Source: Bacteroidales bacterium UBA3382
GTDB lineage: Bacteria; Bacteroidota; Bacteroidia; Bacteroidales; UBA932
Length of the DNA stretch: 7,004 bases
Assembly: GCA_002358965.1 (NCBI GenBank)
Contig: DEPW01000073.1
Span: 2,386 to 9,389 of the forward strand
Direction: 5' to 3'
The notes under the pieces were generated by a model. That model was given only the letters and a program-made list of their open reading frames with translations, was not told where the DNA came from and made no database searches. Positions within the stretch are counted from its first letter, which is position 1; each line of letters opens with the position of its first letter. Position numbers and translations under genes: made by a program. Shown here piece by piece: positions 1 through 6,391 of the stretch.

Positions 1-20
1 ACCATCTGAGCTATGGCACC
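1..20 (-). tRNA. tRNA, 5' portion only (cut by window edge)
   Basis: Read on the minus strand from base 20, the sequence is GGTGCCATAGCTCAGATGGT, which fits tRNA positions 1-20. The acceptor strand is GGTGCCA, followed by U8, A9, D-stem GCTC, A14, G15 and the invariant G18-G19. The anticodon and 3' half lie outside the window, so the isotype cannot be read. A good Bacteroidota promoter stands about 50 bases upstream on the same strand, leaving a leader of roughly 45 bases that RNase P would remove. Confidence 0.85.
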
Positions 21-71
21 TTTTTAACCGGACAGGCAATCCGCAAAAGGGGACTTCCTGAAACGGGAGTG

Positions 72-103
72 CAAATATAGAGGGAAATTTTGATTCCGCA
101 AAA
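72..103 (-). promoter_or_regulatory. Bacteroidota-type promoter for the tRNA
   Basis: On the minus strand, TTTTG (bases 103-99) is followed by exactly 19 bases and then TATATTTG (bases 79-72). This is a perfect match to the Bacteroidota -33 TTTG / -7 TAnnTTTG consensus. Transcription would start near base 66 and run into the tRNA. The assignment rests on motif and spacing only. Confidence 0.75.
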
Positions 104-123
104 TTTTTCTTTCAAAATTTTGC
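98..123. repeat. 10-bp inverted repeat spanning two divergent -33 elements
   Basis: GCAAAATTTT (98-107) and AAAATTTTGC (114-123) are perfect reverse complements separated by six bases. The left arm contains the -33 element of the leftward tRNA promoter and the right arm that of the rightward priA promoter. The symmetry may simply reflect two back-to-back promoters with A/T-rich upstream elements, or it may be a binding site for a dimeric regulator. Confidence 0.7.
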
Positions 124-149
124 CGTGACGGCGATTATCCCTATTTTCG
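118..149 (+). promoter_or_regulatory. Probable priA promoter
   Basis: TTTTG (118-122) is followed by 19 bases and then TATTTTCG (142-149). The -7 element differs from TAnnTTTG at one base. Spacing equals that of the divergent tRNA promoter. The expected transcription start is near base 155, giving priA a leader of about 95 bases. Confidence 0.55.
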
Positions 150-163
150 CAAAGCCGTTCGCG

Positions 164-204
164 GCCGTCTTGACCGGACGGCAGGACTGGCCGGCACGAC
201 CGGC
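164..204 (+). other. Two GC-rich hairpins in the priA leader
   Basis: GCCGTC (164-169) pairs with GACGGC (177-182) around a 7-base loop, and GCCGG (190-194) pairs with CCGGC (200-204) around a 5-base loop. Neither is followed by a T-run, so they do not look like intrinsic terminators. They would fold in the untranslated leader between the inferred start site and the priA ATG. No known riboswitch pattern is recognised. Confidence 0.4.
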
Positions 205-251
205 AAGACAGACGGGCACAAACAGCAACGGACTGGGCAAAACGAAGAAAG

Positions 252-2579
252 ATGTCAGGAAGAAGATATATCAAAGTGATAATCCCGGTGAAGTTTCCCG
301 GCGAAATCACCTATGCGATACCGGAAAGCCTAACGGCAGGCAGTCCTGTCGAAACGGGAAGCTGGGTATCCGTAATGTTCGGTCCCAAGAAATACCTGGG
401 AGTAATTTCACAGACCGGCATCGAAGCGGATCTTCCGGAAAAACGCATCAGGGATATCATCGCGATCGAACAGCTGCCCAAAGCCGGAAGATATGAAATC
501 GAACTGTGGCGCAGCGTATCGGAATACTACATGTGCACTGTAGGCGAAGTATTCAAATGCGCCTACCCGCCACGGAAAGTGGCAAGGGAGGGAAAAAGGC
601 TGTCCGACAAAGAAACGGCGGAACGCCGGAAAGCCAGACTCGCCGCCGAAATCGAGGCAAAGCTCGCAAGAGAATTTTCAAGGATCGAAAAGAAAATAAC
701 GCTGGCAGCAAACAGGAAAGCTCCATCTTCCGGGAAAACGGGAACAATCGAAGGGAACAAAGACTGCACAGAAAACGCGCTCCGGGCGGAACTGTACGGC
801 AAAAGCCGGATACTCGGGAAGTTCGTTAATGCTCCCGTGCCCCTCATAGACATCAAGAAGTACAGTCCCGAAGACATCGGAAGGTTAAGCCTGACATTGG
901 CGGAGACCATGACCGGCAAACGCGTTACTGCCGAAAGATTCAAGCAGGCCGAAAGCTCCGGGCAGGCACCGCAGGACAGGCTGCCACGCCTTTCCGAAGC
1001 CCAGCAGAAAGCGATGCAGGCCATTCTCGCCAACTTCGCCGAGGGAAAAAGAGTACTGCTCAAAGGCGTGGCCGGCTCGGGCAAGACGGAAATATATGTG
1101 AGTCTTGCCGCCGGTTTCATGGCCAAAGGCAAGAGCGTGCTCATGCTCGTTCCGGAAATATCGCTGAGCCGCCAGCTCGAACAACGGATAAAATCGTTTT
1201 TCCCGGACAAAGTCCTCGTATACCATTCGAAAGAGAGCATTGCACGCAAAGACGAAGCCGCCGCCAGACTCCGCAGCGGAGAAAGCCTGTTCGTACTCGG
1301 AACACGCTCCGCACTGTTCCTGCCCTACCCCGATTTAGGATGCATCATCGTAGACGAGGAAAACGACACTTCCTACAAACAGACCGAACCGGCACCGAGA
1401 TACAACGGACGCGACACCGCCGCACTGCTGTCCGCGATAACAGGGGCGCCTTTGTTGCTCGGTTCGGCAACGCCCTCATACGAAAGCATCTACAATGTAC
1501 TTACGGGGAAATTTTCCGAAGTCTGCCTGGACGAAAGATACCACAAAGGCGGGACTACGCGCACAATAGTCATCGACACCCTCGCCGAAAGGAAGAAAAG
1601 AGGCATGAAAGGCCAGATTTCCATAAAACTCGCCGGCATGATGCAGGATACGCTCAACTCAGGACGGCAGATAATGGTCTTCCGTTCAAGGAAATCGTAT
1701 TCGCCCGTCCTTCAATGCGCAGAATGCGGGGAAATGCCGAAATGCCCTGAATGCAACGCATATCTGAGCTATCACAAAGCAGACGGCTGCCTCGAATGCC
1801 ATTATTGCGGAAGCCGCTTTGAATACAACGGCACCTGCCCGAAATGCGGAGGAAGACTCGAAGGACGCGGAGCCGGAACGGAAAAAATCGAAGAAGACAT
1901 CGGGAAAATGTTTCCCAGGGCAAATGTCGCGCGGCTCGACTCCGATGTGACGAGAAATCCAAACGCCGAAAAACAAATACTTAAAGGATTTTCCTGCGGA
2001 CAGACCGACATCCTGATAGGCACTCAGATCATCGCCAAAGGGTTCGACTTCGACAATGTCGGCCTCGTCGCCATCATCAACGCCGACTCGCTGATAGGCG
2101 TGCAGAATTTCCGCGCTGACGAGAACGCCCTTCAACTGCTGTCTCAGCTGAAAGGGAGATGCGCCAGAAGAGGGAGCGACGGCCTCTTCGTCATACAGAC
2201 GGAACAGCCGGAACATCCGGTATACAAACGCTTCCTCATGCAGGAGCCTCCGGAAAACGGAATGAGGGAAAGGCAGACATTCGATTATCCGCCGTTTACG
2301 AGGATGGTCGAAATCGTACTGCGTTCCAATGACGAGAAGAGCCTGGACGACAAGGCCGGAGAGCTTCACAAAGCCTTGGACGAAGGCATTGCGGCACATG
2401 TCGGCATCCCGGTAAGTCCTCAAGTGGACAAGATAGCCGGAAAACACATACGCGTCATCCGCATCAGGCTCAGACGCGACAAGAGCCTGTCGACGGCAAA
2501 AAAGAAAATCGAAAACATCGCAAGCAAGATCCTCGGCGAAGGAAAAACCGAGTACTATTTCAACCCCGACCCGATGTAG
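252..2579 (+). CDS. priA: Primosomal protein N' (replication restart helicase PriA)
   Basis: PriA recognises abandoned replication forks, unwinds DNA 3' to 5' and helps reload the replicative helicase. This 775-residue protein shows a 3'-DNA-binding domain (about 1-105, with the family signature EYYMCTVGEV at 91-100), a charged middle region (106-245), and two helicase lobes. Visible motifs are Walker A GVAGSGKTE (272-280), GTRSALF (350-356), motif II DEEN (368-371), GSATPS (404-409), GTQIIAKGFDF (590-600) and motif VI around Q632-R639. Eight cysteines in CxxC pairs (489/492, 498/501, 516/519, 529/532) form the two-zinc module; C513 is extra. Motif II (usually DEEH), motif IV (SRKSY at 479-483) and motif VI (GRCAR) depart from consensus. 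ATG 252 is the first possible start after an in-frame TGA at 171. It converges on the lipid kinase gene 6 bases downstream. Confidence 0.96.
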   Translation: MSGRRYIKVIIPVKFPGEITYAIPESLTAGSPVETGSWVSVMFGPKKYLGVISQTGIEADLPEKRIRDIIAIEQLPKAGRYEIELWRSVSEYYMCTVGEVFKCAYPPRKVAREGKRLSDKETAERRKARLAAEIEAKLAREFSRIEKKITLAANRKAPSSGKTGTIEGNKDCTENALRAELYGKSRILGKFVNAPVPLIDIKKYSPEDIGRLSLTLAETMTGKRVTAERFKQAESSGQAPQDRLPRLSEAQQKAMQAILANFAEGKRVLLKGVAGSGKTEIYVSLAAGFMAKGKSVLMLVPEISLSRQLEQRIKSFFPDKVLVYHSKESIARKDEAAARLRSGESLFVLGTRSALFLPYPDLGCIIVDEENDTSYKQTEPAPRYNGRDTAALLSAITGAPLLLGSATPSYESIYNVLTGKFSEVCLDERYHKGGTTRTIVIDTLAERKKRGMKGQISIKLAGMMQDTLNSGRQIMVFRSRKSYSPVLQCAECGEMPKCPECNAYLSYHKADGCLECHYCGSRFEYNGTCPKCGGRLEGRGAGTEKIEEDIGKMFPRANVARLDSDVTRNPNAEKQILKGFSCGQTDILIGTQIIAKGFDFDNVGLVAIINADSLIGVQNFRADENALQLLSQLKGRCARRGSDGLFVIQTEQPEHPVYKRFLMQEPPENGMRERQTFDYPPFTRMVEIVLRSNDEKSLDDKAGELHKALDEGIAAHVGIPVSPQVDKIAGKHIRVIRIRLRRDKSLSTAKKKIENIASKILGEGKTEYYFNPDPM

Positions 2580-2585
2580 CCCATG

Positions 2586-3515
2586 CTACGGAATCATCAC
2601 ATCTATGGCGTCAGGGACTATTTCGATCAGTGCATCAGACCGCCCCAGCACCTCTCCGTCAAGCTCGACCAAGGTAGCCGGCGAAGACTCCAGTCTGAGC
2701 GAGGAGCAACGACGGGTCAAGACATAAGGATCGTCCGGAAGCGAACCGTCAAAAAGCTTCTTCAGTTTGCCGAGCAATTTTCCTGCAGGGATGGCCTTGA
2801 TGATGCTGACATCGAAAAGGCCGTCGTCAGGCAGGGCATGAGGGGTCTGGAGCATTCCGCCTCCGGTATAACGCCCGTTCCCGACAGAGAGCGAAAGCAA
2901 TCTTCCTTCATAAACAAGGTCGCCGTCGCATATCACCCTGACATTACGGTTCTTATAAGAGAAAAACGCCTTGACAAGACCTTCGACATAGATCCGCTTT
3001 CCGCGCTTCCCCTCGGATTTCATCCTGTTCACGCAGTCGCAGACATACGCGTCGAGACCCGCTCCGGCCACATTCATAAAGTAAAATGTCTTTCCGGAAT
3101 CAGCAAAGACGGCTTTGCCGACATCCTGCGGACGCTTCCTCCCTTCGGTCATCAGATCTACGGCCGCCCTGTAATCCTTCGGGATACCGTAGAGCTTGAT
3201 CCAGTCGTTTCCGGAACCGACCGGTATCACGGCAAGGGTAATCCGCCCTTCCACAGGCCCTGCCGACATTATGCCGCAGAGAACCTGGTTCAAAGTGCCG
3301 TCGCCGCCGACAGCCACGAAACGCCTGTAACCTTTACGGACCGCTTCGGACACGAAATCAGCGGCATAAACATTTTCCTCTATCAAAAAAGGCTTATAGT
3401 CCACCCCGTTCCCTTTCAACGTCTCCTCGATTTCCTTCCACAAATGGGACGCCCTGCTGCTCCCTGCCAGAGGATTAAAAACTACAAACCAGCGGTCATT
3501 ACCTATCGATTCCAT
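2586..3515 (-). CDS. Diacylglycerol kinase-family lipid kinase
   Basis: This is a 309-residue member of the soluble DAGK catalytic-domain family (DgkB/YegS/LCB5 type), which phosphorylates a lipid hydroxyl using a nucleoside triphosphate. Visible features are the N-terminal NPLAG (14-18), the nucleotide-binding GGDGT (70-74), PVGSGND (98-104), a second-domain glycine-rich GGG (218-220) followed by DDGLFD (230-235), and a C-terminal ELDGE (284-288). Length is normal for the family, and there is no signal peptide or membrane segment, so it is probably cytoplasmic or membrane-peripheral. The substrate cannot be read from sequence: diacylglycerol, ceramide-like sphingolipids and other lipids are all possible. 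ATG 3515 is preceded by A/T-rich sequence and a well-placed promoter, giving a leader of about 28 bases. It is transcribed alone, divergently from parA and convergently with priA. Confidence 0.92.
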   Translation of the reverse strand: MESIGNDRWFVVFNPLAGSSRASHLWKEIEETLKGNGVDYKPFLIEENVYAADFVSEAVRKGYRRFVAVGGDGTLNQVLCGIMSAGPVEGRITLAVIPVGSGNDWIKLYGIPKDYRAAVDLMTEGRKRPQDVGKAVFADSGKTFYFMNVAGAGLDAYVCDCVNRMKSEGKRGKRIYVEGLVKAFFSYKNRNVRVICDGDLVYEGRLLSLSVGNGRYTGGGMLQTPHALPDDGLFDVSIIKAIPAGKLLGKLKKLFDGSLPDDPYVLTRRCSSLRLESSPATLVELDGEVLGRSDALIEIVPDAIDVMIP

Positions 3516-3549
3516 TCAATAAAAATTTCATATCCTCAAAAAGGAACGA

Positions 3550-3580
3550 CAAAAGTAAGAAGCCGCTTGAAATTTTCAAA
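3550..3580 (-). promoter_or_regulatory. Promoter of the lipid kinase gene
   Basis: On the minus strand, TTTG (3580-3577, the end of a T-run) is followed by 19 bases and then TACTTTTG (3557-3550), an exact TAnnTTTG match. The start site should lie near 3544, about 28 bases before the ATG. It overlaps the oppositely directed parA promoter. Confidence 0.7.
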
Positions 3581-3598
3581 AAAGATTTTGTAATTTTG
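3567..3598 (+). promoter_or_regulatory. Promoter of the parAB operon
   Basis: TTG (3567-3569), then 21 bases, then TAATTTTG (3591-3598), a perfect match to the Bacteroidota -7 consensus. Transcription would start near 3604, giving a leader of roughly 19 bases before the parA ATG at 3623. The -33 match is shorter and its spacing two bases longer than in the other promoters here, so that half is less certain. Confidence 0.65.
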
Positions 3599-3622
3599 CC
3601 CCGTTTGGGAAGGTTTATTAAA

Positions 3623-4420
3623 ATGGGAAAAGTAATCGCTATCGCAAATCAGAAAGGAGGAGTGGGTAAAACCACCACCGCCATAAATCTAGCGGCTTCA
3701 TTGGCCGTTCTCGACAGGAAGGTCCTCATCATCGATGCGGATCCCCAGGCCAATACTACATCCGGACTGAATTTTTCACCGGACTCGAACAAGAAGCGTA
3801 CGCTATACGAGGTGCTGATCGGAAAACTCGAAGCCGCCGACACTTTGCTGCAGACCGAACTGCCCAACATGCACATGATACCGTCCCATATCAATCTCGT
3901 AGGCGCCGAACTCGAAATGATAGAGTTCCCGGACAGGGAGAAGATGCTGAAAAGCGCGCTTGCCAAGATCAGAGACAATTACGACTATATCATCATCGAT
4001 TGCTCCCCGTCACTGGGGCTGATTACGGTCAACTCGCTGACTGCGGCGGACTCGGTAATCATTCCGGTGCAACCGGAATATTTTGCCTTGGAAGGCTTAG
4101 GGAAGCTGATCAATACCATTAAATTGGTACAGGCAAGGCTTAACCCTGCACTGACTATCGAGGGATTCCTCTTCACATTGTACGACAGCAGGCTGAGGGT
4201 ACACAACCAGGTGGTCGAGGAAGTAAGGAACCATTTCGGCAAGGCCGTATTCGAGACCTCGATACAGAGGAACATACGCCTGAGCGAAGCCCCGTCGCAC
4301 GGAAAGCCGGTGATACTCTACGATGCGATCTGCTCAGGGACAAACAACTACCTTAACCTTGCCAAAGAAGTGATCAGCCACAACGGCAACGACAAGGGAA
4401 AGCGAACGACAGGAGAATAA
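3623..4420 (+). CDS. parA: ParA/Soj chromosome-partitioning ATPase
   Basis: ParA binds DNA non-specifically as an ATP dimer. ParB-parS complexes stimulate its ATPase, and the resulting gradient moves replication origins apart. The 265-residue protein begins with the deviant Walker A motif KGGVGKTT (11-18, signature lysine K11 and K16), followed by DADPQ (38-42), Walker B IIIDCSPS (123-130), and C-terminal basic patches (RVHNQVVEEVR and RNIRLSEAPSHGKP) of the kind used for DNA binding. It has no N-terminal helix-turn-helix, so it is the short chromosomal (Soj) type, not the long plasmid type. I chose ATG 3623. A TTG nine codons upstream is also in frame, but it lies inside the -7 promoter element and would not be transcribed, and homologues start at MGKVIAIANQKGG. 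The gene opens the operon and lies 2 bases from parB. Confidence 0.97.
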   Translation: MGKVIAIANQKGGVGKTTTAINLAASLAVLDRKVLIIDADPQANTTSGLNFSPDSNKKRTLYEVLIGKLEAADTLLQTELPNMHMIPSHINLVGAELEMIEFPDREKMLKSALAKIRDNYDYIIIDCSPSLGLITVNSLTAADSVIIPVQPEYFALEGLGKLINTIKLVQARLNPALTIEGFLFTLYDSRLRVHNQVVEEVRNHFGKAVFETSIQRNIRLSEAPSHGKPVILYDAICSGTNNYLNLAKEVISHNGNDKGKRTTGE

Positions 4421-4422
4421 AG

Positions 4423-5370
4423 ATGGCAAAGAAACCAGCACTCGGCAAAGGCCTCGAAGCCCTTTTGGGCAACGACCTCAACGGAATAGGACAAGAAGTG
4501 AAATATATTTCCGAAAAGCCCGGTTTTTCGGAAAATGCCGCTGACGACAAAGGGAAAGACAGCGGTAACGGGACGCTTTCATCCATAAGCGAAATCCCCA
4601 TAAGCCAGATAGAGCCGAATCCGTTCCAGCCGAGAAAGGAATTCGACGAAGAGTCGCTTGCGGAACTTGCCGGATCCATCAGGAACCTCGGTCTGATACA
4701 GCCCATAACCGTAAGAAGGATAAATCCGACAAAATACCAGATAATAAGCGGAGAGCGCAGGTACCGCGCCTGCCGTATGGCCGGGATAGAGAACGTGCCG
4801 GCATACATACGCGAGACCGACGATGTGGGCATGCTGGAAATGGCGATCGTCGAGAACCTCCAAAGGGAGAATCTCGACCCGATCGAGATCGCCCTCAGTT
4901 TCCGCAGGCTCATAGAAGAATGCCGCCTCACGCAAGAGGAGATGGCCGAAAGGGTCGGAAAGAAGAGGGCTTCGGTGACGAATTATCTCAGGTTGCTCAA
5001 ACTTACGGCTTCCGCCCAGCACGCATTGAAGATTGGCAAGATATCTGTAGGGCACGCAAAGGTCTTGCTGGGACTCGAAGACGAAAGCCTGCAGGACAAG
5101 ATGTGCAAAGAGACTGTCGACTCGGACCTTTCGGTCAGACAATTGGAACAGAGAGTCAGGAAACTGCAAAACGAACAGAACACGCAGAGGAAGGAAGTCA
5201 GGGAGCTTCCCGAAACATACATGAGAGTATTGGACAGAATCGGGAAATTCTTCGACAACCGCATAAGTCTCAAACGCAACGACAACGGAAGAGGGGTGAT
5301 GACCATTCATTTCGAATCGGACAATGAAGTGGAAAGATTCCTCAAAGCATTGGAAGACAAAGATTTTTGA
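4423..5370 (+). CDS. parB: ParB/Spo0J chromosome-partitioning CTPase
   Basis: ParB loads at parS centromere sites, closes as a CTP-dependent sliding clamp and stimulates ParA. The 315 residues show, in order: the N-terminal ParA-activating peptide (ALGKGLEALLG, 6-16); a variable linker (17-56); the CTP-binding/N-domain with IEPNPFQPRK (63-72), GLIQPI (90-95), GERRYRA (110-116) and ENLQREN (144-150); the helix-turn-helix that reads parS (about 169-194); HAKVLLGL (211-218); and a C-terminal dimerisation domain (about 262-315). All key CTPase motifs are present and length is typical. The start at 4423 has an AGGAG seven bases upstream (4411-4415), inside the end of parA, so the two genes are probably translationally coupled. 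No parS-like palindrome was found in the window. Two short hairpins fall within its first 40 codons. Confidence 0.97.
   Translation: MAKKPALGKGLEALLGNDLNGIGQEVKYISEKPGFSENAADDKGKDSGNGTLSSISEIPISQIEPNPFQPRKEFDEESLAELAGSIRNLGLIQPITVRRINPTKYQIISGERRYRACRMAGIENVPAYIRETDDVGMLEMAIVENLQRENLDPIEIALSFRRLIEECRLTQEEMAERVGKKRASVTNYLRLLKLTASAQHALKIGKISVGHAKVLLGLEDESLQDKMCKETVDSDLSVRQLEQRVRKLQNEQNTQRKEVRELPETYMRVLDRIGKFFDNRISLKRNDNGRGVMTIHFESDNEVERFLKALEDKDF
4508..4534. repeat. 10-bp inverted repeat within the parB linker
   Basis: TTTCCGAAAA (4508-4517) and TTTTCGGAAA (4525-4534) are perfect reverse complements around the 7-base loop GCCCGGT. The repeat encodes residues 30-38 of ParB (SEKPGFSEN), in the poorly conserved linker between the ParA-activating peptide and the CTPase domain. 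A smaller hairpin, GCCC-TTTT-GGGC, lies just upstream at 4459-4470. There is no terminator-like T-run. Confidence 0.65.
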
Positions 5371-5381
5371 GACGGCTACAG

Positions 5382-6353
5382 ATGAAATCCATATACAAGT
5401 GCGCCATACTGGCCTTCATAATCATGCTGGCATCGTCCGGACAAGCGCTTGCGCAGTTCACCGGAGGAAGCAGCGGCTACAGCACCGGTTATTCGGGCCA
5501 GAACATCAACAACCAAAGGGCGGGCAACGACACCATAGTCGACCAGGTGTTCAGTTTCAAGACCCTGTTCAGAGGCCTTGCCCACAAGGACACCATGGCC
5601 ATCGGTTATGCGTTCGGGGCCAGCCTGATAGTTCCAGGACTCGGACAGGCGTACAATGAGGATTACTGGAAGATTCCTGTGATTTACGCCGGACTCGGGG
5701 CCACAATCGGAACAGGGCTTCATTACAACAACCTCTACAAGCAATCGGTAAAGGCTGCGGAAGGCATTGAAGGGGCCGTCCCCAACCAGAAATACAAAAA
5801 CATCAGCACGGCATGCTTCATCGGAGCCGGGCTCATCTATTGGGCGCAACTGCTGGATGTAAACATCAGTTATGAAATTTCAGCGCCCAAATCGGCCGGA
5901 AAAGCGACGGTGTATTCGATACTCTTCCCCGGAGCCGGACAGATGTACAACGGCGAATACTGGAAGGTCCCGATATACATGGGAGGCCTCACCGCCGGAG
6001 TGTATTTCTGGACATATTACAACAAGCAGTATCAGAGATACAAGAGGATACACAACGAAGCCACCAATCCCGACATCCCTTACGACGGTCCTATCGGGGC
6101 ATCGACAGCCCTGTATTACAGGGATTCGTTCCGGCGGAGCCGCGACATAGCGGTAGTGGCTACCATCCTCGTATATGTATTGCAGATCATCGACGCGAAC
6201 GTGTTTTCATATATGGCCGATTTCGAAATCTCGGACGACCTGGCCATGCGCCTCGAGCCTACCGTGATTTCGCCGCTCAACATAGACTATGCCTCTGCCG
6301 GAGGGATAGGCGCCGATAGCGCGGTCGGAGTGAAAATAGGTTTCAGTTTTTGA
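5382..6353 (+). CDS. DUF5683-type membrane protein of unknown function
   Basis: Its function is unknown. I recognise it as the DUF5683 protein that follows parB in Bacteroidales. The 323 residues begin with a clear signal peptide (hydrophobic 8-19, predicted cleavage ALA|QF after residue 24) and a Gly/Ser/Tyr-rich mature N-terminus. There follow two related units: SLIVPGLGQAYNEDYWKIP (81-99) and SILFPGAGQMYNGEYWKVP (179-197), sharing PGxGQxYNxxYWKxP. Each is followed by a hydrophobic segment, a YN-K-rich basic stretch, and a second hydrophobic segment ending in Q-x-x-D-x-N (156-161 and 268-273). About five or six hydrophobic segments suggest an integral envelope protein. The C-terminus (VGVKIGFSF) alternates hydrophobic residues and ends in Phe. 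ATG 5382, 11 bases after parB, is chosen over a TTG at 5367 that overlaps the parB stop, because it directly precedes the signal peptide. Confidence 0.85.
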   Translation: MKSIYKCAILAFIIMLASSGQALAQFTGGSSGYSTGYSGQNINNQRAGNDTIVDQVFSFKTLFRGLAHKDTMAIGYAFGASLIVPGLGQAYNEDYWKIPVIYAGLGATIGTGLHYNNLYKQSVKAAEGIEGAVPNQKYKNISTACFIGAGLIYWAQLLDVNISYEISAPKSAGKATVYSILFPGAGQMYNGEYWKVPIYMGGLTAGVYFWTYYNKQYQRYKRIHNEATNPDIPYDGPIGASTALYYRDSFRRSRDIAVVATILVYVLQIIDANVFSYMADFEISDDLAMRLEPTVISPLNIDYASAGGIGADSAVGVKIGFSF

Positions 6354-6391
6354 TTTTTATTGTAAGATATTTAAGGTTTCTAATTTAAAAA
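6354..6391 (+). other. A/T-rich gap before the transglycosylase gene
   Basis: These 38 bases are much richer in A/T than the flanking genes. They contain TAATTTAA (6381-6388), a poor match to the -7 consensus and too close to the ATG to be convincing, and no hairpin-plus-T-run. It most likely serves as an unstructured translation initiation region. A weak internal promoter cannot be excluded. Confidence 0.35.

Noticed and set aside
1..20. Assigning a tRNA isotype (tRNA-Phe was considered)
   Set aside because: The anticodon is outside the window, and the first 20 bases alone do not identify the amino acid.
125..496. A 123-codon plus-strand frame starting in the priA leader
   Set aside because: Its ATG lies upstream of the inferred priA transcription start, most of it overlaps priA in another frame, and the translation has no recognisable domain.
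1686..2447. Long minus-strand open frame inside priA, and similar ones inside parB and the DUF5683 gene
   Set aside because: All lie opposite well-supported genes, have no recognisable motifs, and arise from codon bias on the sense strand.
2560..2600. Shared terminator between convergent priA and the lipid kinase gene
   Set aside because: Only six bases separate the stop codons, and no hairpin with a T-run is visible on either strand.
2583..3593. A 336-codon open frame on the plus strand opposite the lipid kinase gene
   Set aside because: The minus-strand frame carries the full set of DAGK motifs in order and has its own promoter. The plus-strand translation shows no family motif and is Arg/His/Pro-rich, as expected for an antisense shadow in a moderately GC-rich gene.
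3596..3622. A nine-codon N-terminal extension of ParA from a TTG codon
   Set aside because: The TTG is part of the TAATTTTG -7 promoter element, so it would not be in the transcript. The family start is the ATG at 3623.
3516..5381. parS centromere site near parAB
   Set aside because: I looked for the continuous palindrome around CACGTG (TGTTTCACGTGAAACA type) in the whole window and saw none. ACGTG occurs only in non-palindromic contexts within genes. parS is presumably elsewhere.
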